From assembly GCA_902596745.1 (NCBI GenBank), contig CACJUZ010000003.1, forward strand, positions 36,292 to 100,291: DNA of 64,000 nt. Direction: 5' to 3'. The notes beneath the pieces are model-generated. The model made no database searches. It saw only the letters and a list, made by a program, of their open reading frames with translations, and was not told the DNA's origin. Position numbers and translations under genes: made by a program. This document shows, in pieces, positions 1 to 11,238 of this stretch (position 1 is the first letter of the stretch; each line of letters opens with the position of its first letter). Origin of the DNA: an uncultured Pelagibacteraceae bacterium. Lineage in GTDB: Bacteria; Pseudomonadota; Alphaproteobacteria; Pelagibacterales; Pelagibacteraceae.

Positions 1-207
1 TGGTTGCAGATAATTGCAAAAATACTACCTTTAGTTCATATTTTTGAGGAAATGAGAAACATTTTAATTAACGACATTATAAGTTATACTCAAATATTTT
101 TAGCGATAACCATTTCTACTTTTTACTTCATGCTAGGGGTTGCAGTTTTTTATATTTCATATGCTGGGGCAAAAATTAGAGGAACTTTGATAAATGTCGG
201 AGAATAA
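1..207 (+). CDS. ABC-2 type polysaccharide export permease, C-terminal fragment
   Basis: The reading frame is already open at base 1 (TGG codon), so this is the 3' end of a longer gene and the TTG at base 4 is not a real start. The visible 68 residues hold a short amphipathic stretch (LPLVHIFEEMR) followed by one hydrophobic segment (about residues 30-55) and a short polar tail. That arrangement resembles the C-terminus of ABC-2 permeases (KpsM/Wzm type), which carry lipid-linked or capsular glycans across the inner membrane. The stop abuts the next start with no spacer, so it is in one operon with the oxygenase and GT17 genes. The family call rests on a short fragment and on context. Confidence 0.5.
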   Translation, partial: WLQIIAKILPLVHIFEEMRNILINDIISYTQIFLAITISTFYFMLGVAVFYISYAGAKIRGTLINVGE

Positions 208-915
208 ATGCATAATAAATTAGAAGAAATTAAGAAAAATGAAAGTCCTCCGAAAGTAATTAAAAATTTGTTTAGTAAAGATGAAATTAGTAAGTTTCTA
301 AAACTTTACGAACAATTACCTACAACTGTTCATAATAAAAAACAAAATGTCATAAAAAAAAGATGGTTGAAAGAATATGGGAGAGAATTAGAGAAATTAT
401 TTTATAAAAAATTAAAAAATGAAATTGGTGATTTTAAATATGATAATTTAAAAACAGACAATGGAGATATAATTTATGGGCTTTTTCAAGAAAGCTATAA
501 TCCGATAGGATTACATATTGATGGTGGCTTTAATTTTGAGGATTTAATTTATAAACAAAGTTTAATTCCCCTTACACCAATAGGAAGCACAGTCATTTTT
601 AAAAATAGATACTATGGAAAATCTACTAATTTTACAATTGACAAAAAAGAGTTAGAAAAAACAAAGCTTAATTACGGACAAAATATTAGATCCAATAAAC
701 ATATTGGAATGTTTGGAAATAAGCCTTTTAATACTGATGATCATAAGAATTTTTTAAAACACGAAGATATAAATAATCTAGTGGGTCTAGAGGTTGAATT
801 AGTTTATGAATGGGAGTTAGGATCTATGCTAATTTTTGATAGAACTAACTTACACTGCTCCTCATCCAAAATTGAGGGAAAAAAAATAGGCTTAACTACT
901 TTTACGAAAAAATAA
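208..915 (+). CDS. Putative 2OG-Fe(II) oxygenase-like protein
   Basis: This 235-residue soluble protein begins directly after the permease stop. It has an HxD pair (H103, D105 in GLHIDGG) and a distal histidine (about H216 in LHCSSS), about 110 residues apart. This is the iron-binding pattern of the double-stranded beta-helix 2-oxoglutarate/Fe(II) dioxygenases. The C-terminal arginine that normally holds 2-oxoglutarate is not obvious; lysines occupy that stretch. Its place between an export permease and a glycosyltransferase suggests hydroxylation or another oxidation of a sugar or lipid carrier. The substrate cannot be told from sequence. Confidence 0.55.
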   Translation: MHNKLEEIKKNESPPKVIKNLFSKDEISKFLKLYEQLPTTVHNKKQNVIKKRWLKEYGRELEKLFYKKLKNEIGDFKYDNLKTDNGDIIYGLFQESYNPIGLHIDGGFNFEDLIYKQSLIPLTPIGSTVIFKNRYYGKSTNFTIDKKELEKTKLNYGQNIRSNKHIGMFGNKPFNTDDHKNFLKHEDINNLVGLEVELVYEWELGSMLIFDRTNLHCSSSKIEGKKIGLTTFTKK

Positions 916-918
916 TTT

Positions 919-1725
919 ATGGCAATATATGATTGCTTTCAGTTTTTTAATGAGGAACATATAGCTGATTTAAGATTTAACATTTTAAATGAGTTTGTAG
1001 ACTATTTCGTAATTGTTGAGTCAACTGTCAATCATCAAGGAAAAGAAAAAAAATTACAATTTGATATAAATAAATATCAAAAATTTAAAAAAAAAATTAA
1101 GTATATAATTGTCGATGATACTCCAGAAAATATAAAAAAACCACACGAAGGTGGGGAGTCTTTAGTTGAACAGTATCAAAGGAACTCATTAATGAAAATT
1201 CTCAATAAAGCTGATGATGAGGATTTAATTATTTTGTCTGATGTTGATGAAATTCCAAATTTGAAAAAGCTGAATTTATTTAAAAAAAAAAATTTTGCTG
1301 TATTTTCACAAAGAATGTTTATGTACAAAATTAATTTTTTAAACTTAGATGAAAATAATTGGCATGGTTCAAAAATTTGTTTAAAGAAAAATTTAAAATC
1401 TCCTCAATGGTTAAGAAATTTAAAGTTTAAAAAATACCCTTTTTGGAGAATTGACAAGCCTAAAAATATCCAAATTATTCAAGATGGTGGTTGGCATTTT
1501 GCTTATTTACAGAGTGCTGAAAATATCTCAAAAAAAATAAGCTCTTTCGCGCACGGAGAGTTTAATAAAGAACATTTAACAAACGAGGCAAAGATAAAAG
1601 ATAAAATACAAAAAGGAGAAGATATATTTGAACGTGGTTTCAAAATTAAAAAAGTAAAAATTGACAATACTTTTCCAGAATATATTCAGAAAAATCAAGA
1701 TTTGTTAAAAAATTGGATTGCTTGA
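919..1725 (+). CDS. Glycosyltransferase family 17-like protein
   Basis: This 268-residue protein resembles GT17 (the family of eukaryotic beta-1,4-GlcNAc transferase III), which also occurs in bacterial surface-glycan loci. The N-terminus (MAIYDCFQFFNEEHI) and the following 'DYFVIVESTVNHQGK' are typical. The acidic metal-binding motif SDVDEIPN sits near residues 107-113. No signal peptide or membrane segment is seen, so it should act on the cytoplasmic side. It starts 3 nt after the oxygenase stop and ends 2 nt before the 3' end of the opposing tRNA-Arg. Donor and acceptor are unknown. Confidence 0.75.
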   Translation: MAIYDCFQFFNEEHIADLRFNILNEFVDYFVIVESTVNHQGKEKKLQFDINKYQKFKKKIKYIIVDDTPENIKKPHEGGESLVEQYQRNSLMKILNKADDEDLIILSDVDEIPNLKKLNLFKKKNFAVFSQRMFMYKINFLNLDENNWHGSKICLKKNLKSPQWLRNLKFKKYPFWRIDKPKNIQIIQDGGWHFAYLQSAENISKKISSFAHGEFNKEHLTNEAKIKDKIQKGEDIFERGFKIKKVKIDNTFPEYIQKNQDLLKNWIA

Positions 1726-1727
1726 TA

Positions 1728-1804
1728 TGGTGCGCCCGGAAGGATTTGAACCCTCAACCTTCTGATCCGAAGTCAGACGCTCTATCCAGTTGAGCTACGA
1801 ACGC
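1728..1804 (-). tRNA. tRNA-Arg (anticodon TCG)
   Basis: On the minus strand the sequence folds as a full cloverleaf. The acceptor 5' GCGTTCG pairs with CGGGCGC using two G-U pairs, the anticodon stem TCTGA/TCAGA encloses loop CTTCGGA (anticodon TCG), and the T-loop is TTCAAAT. CCA is encoded at 1728-1730. It lies exactly between a glycan locus and the conserved rluD-rpoH core, a common kind of boundary for variable DNA. Confidence 0.95.
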
Positions 1805-1813
1805 ACAAGTAGT

Positions 1814-1841
1814 AATTTAAATTAAATGAAAAATAAAACAA
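1814..1841 (-). promoter_or_regulatory. Predicted sigma70-type promoter of tRNA-Arg, overlapping the rluD start
   Basis: Read on the minus strand, TTGTTT (1836-1841) and TAAATT (1814-1819) are 16 bp apart, and the second lies 9 nt before the tRNA 5' end. Only 21 bp separate the tRNA from the rluD ATG (1826), so a tRNA promoter must reach into rluD coding DNA. Each hexamer matches 4 of 6 consensus bases in very AT-rich DNA, so chance matches are likely. Confidence 0.35.
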
Positions 1842-2809
1842 TTAAAATATTATCTAGCTCCTCAGATACAGGAAAAAGGATAGATATTTTTTTATCCGAA
1901 AAATTAAAAGAATTGACTAGATCTAATATTAAAAAACTAATTAATCAAAAAAAAATAACAATTAATAATGTTATTGTAGAGGCGCAATCTAAGAAAGTTA
2001 AAGATGATGATGAAATAACTATAATTTTACAAGAAGGTGTAAATGATAAAATAATTCCTTTAAAAAAAAAATTGGATATCGTTTATGAGGATAAAGACTT
2101 GATGATTATTAATAAACCTCAAGGAATGGTTGTGCACCCAGGTGCGGGAAATAAGATTAATACATTGGTAAATATTCTGGTTGGAAGCTATAAAAAAAAA
2201 TTGTCTAATTTGAGTGGATCAACGAGACCAGGAATTGTTCATAGATTAGATAAAGATACTAGTGGATTATTAGTTATTGCAAAAAATAATTTCACTCACG
2301 CTGATTTGGGTCGTCAATTTAGCGAACATTCAATAAAAAGAAAATACGTAGCTCTAATTTGGGGAGTTTTAAGACCTTTAGAGGGAACGATTGAAACATT
2401 TATCACTAGAAGTAAAAGAAATAGACAACTTATGACGACAGACGAATTTAAAGGAAAAAAAGCAATTACAAAATATTCAATAAAAAAGGTTTTTAATAAA
2501 AAAAATGTTCCTAAAATAAGTTTAGTAGAATTTGAATTAAAAACCGGGAGAACTCATCAAATCAGAGTTCATATGATCTATAAAGGTACGAGTTTACTTG
2601 GAGATCAAAAATATCGTAAAAAAAATATGAAATTTAAGAAAATAGATAAAACATTTGAAGAAATATTAAATTCATTTAAAGGACAAGTTTTACACGCTGC
2701 TACATTAGGATTTTGTCATCCTAGAAACTTAAAAAAAGTAGAATATAAAATAAAATTACCCATAAAATTTAAAAAATTAGTTGATTATCTTGAAAATTTA
2801 AAGAATTAA
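1826..2809 (+). CDS. rluD: 23S rRNA pseudouridine synthase, RluD type
   Basis: This 327-residue enzyme converts uridines in 23S rRNA (helix 69 for E. coli RluD) to pseudouridine. An S4 RNA-binding domain occupies about residues 15-75, followed by the RsuA/RluA catalytic domain. The motif HRLDKDTSG (139-147) carries the catalytic aspartate D142, and GRTHQIRVH is present downstream. Length fits RluD. It lies divergently from tRNA-Arg with 21 bp between and is followed 20 nt later by rpoH, the usual alphaproteobacterial neighbour. RluC-type specificity cannot be excluded from sequence alone, but context favours RluD. Confidence 0.9.
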   Translation: MKNKTIKILSSSSDTGKRIDIFLSEKLKELTRSNIKKLINQKKITINNVIVEAQSKKVKDDDEITIILQEGVNDKIIPLKKKLDIVYEDKDLMIINKPQGMVVHPGAGNKINTLVNILVGSYKKKLSNLSGSTRPGIVHRLDKDTSGLLVIAKNNFTHADLGRQFSEHSIKRKYVALIWGVLRPLEGTIETFITRSKRNRQLMTTDEFKGKKAITKYSIKKVFNKKNVPKISLVEFELKTGRTHQIRVHMIYKGTSLLGDQKYRKKNMKFKKIDKTFEEILNSFKGQVLHAATLGFCHPRNLKKVEYKIKLPIKFKKLVDYLENLKN

Positions 2810-2829
2810 AATTATATAGTTATTTAATA

Positions 2830-3726
2830 ATGACTAAAGATAAAGAAATATCTAACCTACCCTCTCCTGCTTCAGGAAGTTTGTCTTTATATTTATCGCA
2901 AATTAAAAAGTTCCCAATGCTGGACGCAGAAGAGGAATACTTGCTTGCAAAAAATTGGAGAGAAAGAGGTAATTTAAAAGCTGCACATAAGTTAGTTACA
3001 AGCCACCTAAGGCTCGTCGCAAAAATTGCTATGGGGTACAGGGGATACGGTTTACCAGTTAGTGAACTAATTTCAGAAGGAAATATAGGTTTGATGCAGG
3101 CAGTGAAAAAATTTGATCCAGATAAGGGATTTCGACTTGCAACATATGCAATGTGGTGGATTAAAGCTTCAATTCAAGAGTATGTTTTAAGGTCTTGGAG
3201 TTTGGTCAAAATGGGAACGACAACAGCACAAAAGAAACTTTTTTTTAATCTTAAAAAAATTAAAAATCAAATTGCTCCAGAACAAGAGGGGGATTTGAGA
3301 GTTAATCAGGTTGAAGAAATTTCTAAAAGGTTAAATGTAGACTCGGATGAAGTAGTAAACATGAATAGAAGAATGATGGGGCAAGAAAAATCTCTTAATA
3401 GTCCTATCAAAGCAGGAGAAACTGATGAATGGCAAGATTGGTTAGTAGATGAAAACTTAGATCAAGAACTGCTTTTATCTCAAAAACAGGAATTCGATGA
3501 TAGAAAAGAGTTATTAAAAAATGCAATGGATATTCTTAATGAGAGAGAAACTGAGATTTTAAAAGCTCGAAGGTTAAGTGAAAACCCTAAAACCTTAGAG
3601 GAACTGAGCACTAAATTTAAGATTAGCAGAGAAAGGGTTAGACAGATTGAGACAAAAGCTTTTGAGAAATTACAAAAATCAATGATAAATGCCAGTAAAT
3701 CAAAAAATCTGCTTCCTAAAAATTAA
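2830..3726 (+). CDS. rpoH: RNA polymerase sigma-32 factor (heat shock)
   Basis: This 298-residue sigma70-family protein has region 2 (LRLVAKIA, ATYAMWWIKASIQEYVLRSWSLV) and region 4 with a helix-turn-helix near the C-terminus (LSTKFKISRERVRQIE). The RpoH box QKKLFFNLKK follows region 2 and separates it from RpoD. It would direct RNA polymerase to heat-shock genes. SAR11 genomes are known to have few sigma factors, so RpoH may have broad use. The gene lies 20 nt after rluD and its stop codon is only one base away from the convergent purA stop, with no hairpin between them. Confidence 0.95.
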   Translation: MTKDKEISNLPSPASGSLSLYLSQIKKFPMLDAEEEYLLAKNWRERGNLKAAHKLVTSHLRLVAKIAMGYRGYGLPVSELISEGNIGLMQAVKKFDPDKGFRLATYAMWWIKASIQEYVLRSWSLVKMGTTTAQKKLFFNLKKIKNQIAPEQEGDLRVNQVEEISKRLNVDSDEVVNMNRRMMGQEKSLNSPIKAGETDEWQDWLVDENLDQELLLSQKQEFDDRKELLKNAMDILNERETEILKARRLSENPKTLEELSTKFKISRERVRQIETKAFEKLQKSMINASKSKNLLPKN

Positions 3727-3727
3727 T

Positions 3728-5832
<2,105 letters not shown>

Positions 5833-7164
5833 TTATTTTATTGAGTTCTTTATTATTTTAATACATTTTAAAATTAAACTCTTATCATATGACTCTGCCA
5901 TTACCCTAATCTTTGGTTCCGTTCCAGATTTTCTTACTAAAATTCTTCCTTTTTGGCCCATTAACTTGTTTGCTTTTTTTATTGCTCTTTTACATTTATC
6001 TTTACTAATTACACTTTTATCTTTTACAACAACATTTTCCAAAATTTGTGGTAATGGTTTGAATACATTGAGTAGATTACTAGCTTTTTTTCCTTTTCTT
6101 AAAGAAAATAAAACTTCTAGAGCTACAAGTAAACCGTCCCCGGTTGTAGCAAATTTACCTAAAATTATATGACCAGATTGTTCACCGCCAAGGTTAAAAT
6201 TTAATTTTTTCATTTTTTCTTTAACATACCTGTCGCCTACTTTAGATCTTGAAAATTTTATTTTTTGTTTTTTTAAAAATTGCTCGAGCCCATAATTAGA
6301 CATTAGAGTACCTACAACTCCACCTTTAAGAATTTTTTTAGATTTCCATCTTCTTGCTAACATTGCAATGATTTGATCGCCATCTACAATTTTTCCGTTT
6401 TCATCACACATTATAATTCTGTCTGCATCACCATCAAAAGAAATTCCGACATGTGCTTTGAATTTTTTTACTGCAGTTTTAATTTTTGATGGGTGGGTAG
6501 ATCCACAATTTTCATTTATATTTAAACCATCTGGTTTAATTCCAATTGAAAACACTTTTGCTCCTAGTTCTCTAAGAAGCTTTGGAGCAGCTTTATAGCA
6601 AGCTCCATTGGCGCAATCTAAGACTATCTTTGTTCCTTTTAAGTTAAAGTTTTTAGGAAAATTATGTTTCAAGATATTTATATATTTGTCATTTCCGTCT
6701 TCTAACCTTTTCACTCTTCCTAGTAACTTTGGATTGGTAAGTTGTTTAGTATTTTTTGTATCAATTAATTTTTCAATTTTTTTTTCTATCTTGTCTGATA
6801 GTTTCATTCCGTCGGGTCCAAATAATTTTAGACCATTATCATAAAATGGATTATGTGAGGCAGTAATCATAATACCCATATTTGCTTTCATAGACTTGGT
6901 TAGCATAGCAAGTCCGTTAGTAGGTAAAGGTCCTAAAGTAAAAACATGCATACCGCCTGAAACTAACCCAGATACTAAAGCCGGTTCTAAAGTGTATCCT
7001 GATAACCTTGTGTCTTTAGCTATTATTGCGATTTGTTTAGACTTTTTAAGATTTTTAAAATACGTGCCAGATGCTAAGCCAAATTTAAAAAATTTTTCTC
7101 CTGTTATATTTCCTTGATTAACAGTTCCTCTTATACCATCAGTGCCAAAATATTTATTTTTCAT
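5833..7164 (-). CDS. glmM: Phosphoglucosamine mutase
   Basis: GlmM interconverts glucosamine-6-P and glucosamine-1-P for UDP-GlcNAc, feeding peptidoglycan and the amino sugars of the glycan island. The phosphoserine loop TASHNP places the catalytic serine at residue 103, the Mg-binding DGDADR is at 244-249, and the C-terminal phosphate-binding RKSGTEPKIRVM is intact. At 443 residues it matches GlmM rather than longer phosphomannomutases. It overlaps folP by one base, the classic ftsH-folP-glmM order. Confidence 0.95.
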   Translation of the reverse strand: MKNKYFGTDGIRGTVNQGNITGEKFFKFGLASGTYFKNLKKSKQIAIIAKDTRLSGYTLEPALVSGLVSGGMHVFTLGPLPTNGLAMLTKSMKANMGIMITASHNPFYDNGLKLFGPDGMKLSDKIEKKIEKLIDTKNTKQLTNPKLLGRVKRLEDGNDKYINILKHNFPKNFNLKGTKIVLDCANGACYKAAPKLLRELGAKVFSIGIKPDGLNINENCGSTHPSKIKTAVKKFKAHVGISFDGDADRIIMCDENGKIVDGDQIIAMLARRWKSKKILKGGVVGTLMSNYGLEQFLKKQKIKFSRSKVGDRYVKEKMKKLNFNLGGEQSGHIILGKFATTGDGLLVALEVLFSLRKGKKASNLLNVFKPLPQILENVVVKDKSVISKDKCKRAIKKANKLMGQKGRILVRKSGTEPKIRVMAESYDKSLILKCIKIIKNSIK

Positions 7165-8222
7165 TAATTTGATATTATTTTTTTAAAAACCAGAATTCCT
7201 TGTTTCACCTCTTTTACATTATGCACTCTAAAAATTTGTACACCTTGCGATAATAAGAAAAGAACTGAAGCTAAAGTTCCGCCAGTTCTGTCTTTACTAT
7301 CATACTTTCCAGATATTTGATTGATAAATCTTTTTCTAGATGTCCCAACTAAAATAGGAAAGCCAAGACTATGAAACAAAGAAATTTTAGAAATTAAAGT
7401 CAAATTATGTTTCAAATTTTTACCGAAGCCAATACCTGGATCTAAAATAATTTTTTTATTATCAAATTTTTTTTTATTTTTTTCAAAATAATCATAGATA
7501 TCCAACAAAACGTTTTTGTAGCTTGGATTCTTCTGCATTGTGTCTGGTGTTCCCTGCATATGATGAAGTACTTTTGCGATGTTATATTTTTTTAATTTTT
7601 TTAACGAATTTTTATCATAATTAAAACCTGAAATATCATTTATTAAATTGACTCCATGTTTAATACTTCTGACCATTAAATCTGATTTTCTTGTATCAAT
7701 TGAGAGGCAAGTTTTCTTGTATTTTTTTTTGAATTTTCCAATTACAAATTTAATTCTTTTCCATTCTACCTCTGGTTTGATAGTTTTTGAACCTGGTCTG
7801 GTAGACTCCCCTCCTACATCAATAATGTCTGCACCAGATAAAATCATTTCCTTGACGTGCTTTAATGATTTATTATTATTATTAAATTTGCCACCATCAG
7901 AAAAACTATCTGGAGTTAAATTTAAAATCCCCATTATACAAGGTTCTAAAAATTTAACGTTGTTAAGAAAATTTTTTCTCTTAGAAATTATATTTTTTAG
8001 GTCTTTTCGTACTTTACTCCTTAATAGAGTGCCTAATGTATTTATTTTTTTATAGTTTATGGTTTTAGAATAAATTTTATTCTTATTTCTGGAAATTATT
8101 TCTATTTCATCAAAGGAAATATTTTTATTTCCACATAGAGGTAAAGCTTTTTTTGAGTTAATTAATCGTTTTGCTATTGGACCATATTTAAAATTACACG
8201 CTCTTGTGTAATATCTAATCAT
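7164..8222 (-). CDS. folP: Dihydropteroate synthase with N-terminal extension
   Basis: FolP condenses hydroxymethyl-dihydropterin pyrophosphate with p-aminobenzoate in folate synthesis. The catalytic TIM barrel starts only near residue 95 (CIMGILNLTPDSFSDGG) and includes DVGGESTRPG, SIDTRK, GIGFGK and the C-terminal RVHNV. About 90 residues precede it (MIRYYTRACNFKYG...). Such extensions occur in some alphaproteobacterial FolP proteins and have no assigned role. The start is supported by the 3-nt spacing to the ftsH stop. Confidence 0.93.
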   Translation of the reverse strand: MIRYYTRACNFKYGPIAKRLINSKKALPLCGNKNISFDEIEIISRNKNKIYSKTINYKKINTLGTLLRSKVRKDLKNIISKRKNFLNNVKFLEPCIMGILNLTPDSFSDGGKFNNNNKSLKHVKEMILSGADIIDVGGESTRPGSKTIKPEVEWKRIKFVIGKFKKKYKKTCLSIDTRKSDLMVRSIKHGVNLINDISGFNYDKNSLKKLKKYNIAKVLHHMQGTPDTMQKNPSYKNVLLDIYDYFEKNKKKFDNKKIILDPGIGFGKNLKHNLTLISKISLFHSLGFPILVGTSRKRFINQISGKYDSKDRTGGTLASVLFLLSQGVQIFRVHNVKEVKQGILVFKKIISN

Positions 8223-8225
8223 TTA

Positions 8226-10121
8226 TTAAACTACAGGCTTTGGTTTTAAACCTATTGTTCCTAAAGCTGAAGTTTCTTTAGTATCTTCTTTTGAATCGCT
8301 TTCGAATGATCTTGTTGGTTTTTTATCTTTTAAGATTAAATCTCTTATTTCATCTCCTGATAAAGTCTCATAAACTAACAAAGCTTTTGCGATTTTATGA
8401 AGGTCGTCTATTTTTTCTGTAAGAACAGCTCTGGCTCTTTCATATCCTTTATCAACTATTTTTTTAACTTCTGAGTCAACTTTCCTTGCAGTTTCTTCGG
8501 ACATATTCTGTTGTTTGGTGACAGATCTGCCTAAGAAAACTTCTTCTTCATTTTCACCGTAAGCTATAGTACCTAATTCTGCACTCATTCCATATTTAGT
8601 GACCATATTTTTTGCCATCTTCGTTACCATATCAATATCAGATGAAGCCCCTGATGTTACTTTATCGTGACCAAAGATAATTTCTTCGGCTATTCTTCCA
8701 CCCATAGCTACAGCTATATCTGAATGCATTTTTTCTCTTGTTACAGAAAGTTGATCTCTTTCAGGTAATCTCATTACCATACCTAATGCACGCCCTCTTG
8801 GAATAATTGTTGCCTTATGGATCGGATCTGAAGCTTTTTCGTTTAAAGCTACAATAGCATGACCTCCTTCGTGGTATGCGGTTAGTTTTTTTTCATCTTC
8901 ACTCATTACCATTGATCTTCTCTCAGCGCCCATCATGACTTTATCCTTAGCTTCTTCCACATCAGACATTGTTACTACTCTTTTATTTTTTCTTGCTGCT
9001 AAAAGTGCTGACTCATTTACTAGATTTGCCAAATCAGCTCCAGAAAATCCAGGAGTTCCTCTTGCTATAGTTCTTAATTTCACGTCAGGACCAGTATTGA
9101 TTTTTTTAATATGAACTTTTAAGATTGCTTCTCTTCCTATAATATCTGGGTTGCCTACTACTACTTGTCTATCAAATCTTCCAGGTCTAAGTAAAGCGGG
9201 ATCTAAAACATCTGGTCTGTTTGTTGCAGCAATTAGAATTATACCTTCATTTGTATCAAAGCCATCCATTTCAACTAATAATTGGTTTAAAGTTTGTTCT
9301 CTCTCATCATTACCGCCACCGAGACCTGCCCCTCTACTTCTACCAACAGCATCTATTTCATCAATAAAAATTATACAAGGTGAGTTTTTTTTACCTTGTT
9401 CAAACATATCTCTTACTCTTGATGCTCCAACACCAACGAACATTTCAACAAAATCAGATCCAGAAATAGAAAAGAAAGGAACATTGGCCTCTCCAGCAAT
9501 CGCTTTTGCTAATAAAGTTTTTCCTGTGCCTGGTGGTCCAATAAGCAGTGCACCTTTTGGAATTTTGCCTCCAAGTCTACTAAATTTTTTTGGATCTTTT
9601 AAAAATTCTACTATTTCTTCAACTTCTTCTTTAGCCTCTTCAACGCCTGCAACATCATTAAATGTTACCTTTCCAGTTGCTTCATTTAATAATTTTGCTT
9701 TAGACCTTCCAAAGCCCATTGCACCACCTTTTCCACCTTGCATTTGACGCATAAAAAAGATCCATACTCCTATTAATAAAAGCATTGGAAACCATGAAAG
9801 TAATATTCCTAACAAAGAAGGCATTTTATCCTCTTTTGGAGAAGCAGTTATACTCACGCCCTTGTCGGATAATTTTTCAACAAGATTTGGATAGTTTGGA
9901 GAAAACGTTTTAAAATTGTTTCCATCAGCAAGCACACCAGAAATATTATTACCTTGAATTTGGACTTCAACAACTCTCCCAGAGTCAACTTCGGTTAGAA
10001 ACTTTGAGAAAGCCATTTCTTTATTGCTTTGATTGATCTTTTGAGGATCTTGAAACATATTAAACAGTCCAACTGATAGGAAAATTATAATAGCCCACAT
10101 TAAGAGATTTTTTATATTCAT
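8226..10121 (-). CDS. ftsH: ATP-dependent zinc metalloprotease FtsH
   Basis: FtsH is a membrane-anchored AAA+ hexamer that degrades misassembled membrane proteins and regulators such as RpoH. Two membrane segments lie near residues 5-22 and 103-124 with a periplasmic domain between. The AAA module has Walker A GPPGTGKT (195-202), Walker B IIFIDEID and the second region of homology [19 protein letters not shown]. The protease site is HEGGH (417-421). Length 631 is normal. A 91-bp AT-rich gap separates it from tilS and probably holds its promoter, though no clear hexamers stand out. rpoH lies 4.5 kb away. Confidence 0.97.
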   Translation of the reverse strand: MNIKNLLMWAIIIFLSVGLFNMFQDPQKINQSNKEMAFSKFLTEVDSGRVVEVQIQGNNISGVLADGNNFKTFSPNYPNLVEKLSDKGVSITASPKEDKMPSLLGILLSWFPMLLLIGVWIFFMRQMQGGKGGAMGFGRSKAKLLNEATGKVTFNDVAGVEEAKEEVEEIVEFLKDPKKFSRLGGKIPKGALLIGPPGTGKTLLAKAIAGEANVPFFSISGSDFVEMFVGVGASRVRDMFEQGKKNSPCIIFIDEIDAVGRSRGAGLGGGNDEREQTLNQLLVEMDGFDTNEGIILIAATNRPDVLDPALLRPGRFDRQVVVGNPDIIGREAILKVHIKKINTGPDVKLRTIARGTPGFSGADLANLVNESALLAARKNKRVVTMSDVEEAKDKVMMGAERRSMVMSEDEKKLTAYHEGGHAIVALNEKASDPIHKATIIPRGRALGMVMRLPERDQLSVTREKMHSDIAVAMGGRIAEEIIFGHDKVTSGASSDIDMVTKMAKNMVTKYGMSAELGTIAYGENEEEVFLGRSVTKQQNMSEETARKVDSEVKKIVDKGYERARAVLTEKIDDLHKIAKALLVYETLSGDEIRDLILKDKKPTRSFESDSKEDTKETSALGTIGLKPKPVV

Positions 10122-10212
10122 AATTTTTAAATAAGTATTATTCTATAATAAACAAGTATTATTTGATAAAAAAATCATTGTAAATATGGCAAAATATCTT
10201 CGATAAAACCTC

Positions 10213-11238
10213 TTATTGCAATGATTTTTCAATAAAAATGTTATTATTTCTGTTTATTAACAAACATCCGCCTAGCTGATGTTTTGTTTCTTTTGATGTA
10301 TTTAAGAATTTTAGAGCAGTTGATATCTTTTTTGATCTAGGTGGATAATCCAGTCTATTAATAGATTTAATTGCAAATCCTAGTATTCTTATTTGAAGCT
10401 CTTCATTTAAGTAATAAAGTTCTTTTTTTTTCAAAAAAATTTTTCTACCTCTCTTTTTGACTACTTTTTTAAACATCTCTTTGAAATAGAAATTTAAGGT
10501 TTTACCTGATGACTTTAAGTTATTGATAGATTTAATAATTTGTTCATCTCCTATTCCATATTTGTTCAAAATTGGTAAAAGCTTTCTAATATTAGATCTT
10601 AGGAATTTTTTATTGTTATTACTTGGATCCTTAATAAAGTTTCCAAATACTTTTTTAGAAGTAAAAATTAAATCTTTCTTATTTTGATTAAGGAATGGCC
10701 TAAATATTTTTATATTAGCGTCCAAAATTGATGTTAAACTCATAGCTGATAAACCTTGGACCCCGCTTCCTCTAGAAAGTCTTATTAAAAAAGTCTCGAT
10801 TTGATCATTTTTGTGATGTGCTGTTAGCACCAATTTAATTTTGTTTTTTTTACACTCTTGTCTAAAAAACATGTATCTAATTTTTCTTGCATTATGCTGA
10901 ATATTTTTAACTATTTTTTTTTTATTGTTAATAACTTTTAAGGAAATATTTTGTTTTTTAAGAAGTTTCTTTACTTGTTCAGACTCTTTTAACGAGTTTT
11001 TTCTTATTCCATGATTAATATGAATATAATTAAATTTAAATTTTTTATTATTTGACTCAAGTGCTTTACACATTGCTGCAAGAGCTAAACTATCTGGACC
11101 TCCTGAAACAGCTACTAAAAACTTGCTTGTTTTAAATTTTGAAATTTTTTTTTTAAAATCTGTATATAAACTTAAAATTTGCTCTGACTTTGAGAAGCAA
11201 TTTTTATGACTTAGAACAATTGAATTTTTTTTGCTCAT
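10213..11238 (-). CDS. tilS: tRNA(Ile)-lysidine synthase
   Basis: TilS adds lysine to C34 of the CAT-anticodon tRNA-Ile so that it reads AUA, a very common codon in this genome. The PP-loop SGGPDS is at residues 45-50, and THHKNDQIETFLIRLSRGSG-type family sequence follows (AHHKNDQIE). The protein is 341 residues, shorter than E. coli TilS, consistent with a reduced C-terminal domain. Its ATG lies 35 nt inside the end of cpoB, so either the overlap is real or a later non-ATG start is used. About 44 residues before the PP-loop allow either. Confidence 0.92.
   Translation of the reverse strand: MSKKNSIVLSHKNCFSKSEQILSLYTDFKKKISKFKTSKFLVAVSGGPDSLALAAMCKALESNNKKFKFNYIHINHGIRKNSLKESEQVKKLLKKQNISLKVINNKKKIVKNIQHNARKIRYMFFRQECKKNKIKLVLTAHHKNDQIETFLIRLSRGSGVQGLSAMSLTSILDANIKIFRPFLNQNKKDLIFTSKKVFGNFIKDPSNNNKKFLRSNIRKLLPILNKYGIGDEQIIKSINNLKSSGKTLNFYFKEMFKKVVKKRGRKIFLKKKELYYLNEELQIRILGFAIKSINRLDYPPRSKKISTALKFLNTSKETKHQLGGCLLINRNNNIFIEKSLQ

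Noticed and set aside
9151-9747. 198-residue plus-strand ORF
   Set aside because: It is the antisense shadow of the conserved AAA domain of ftsH; the low-complexity translation has no family features.
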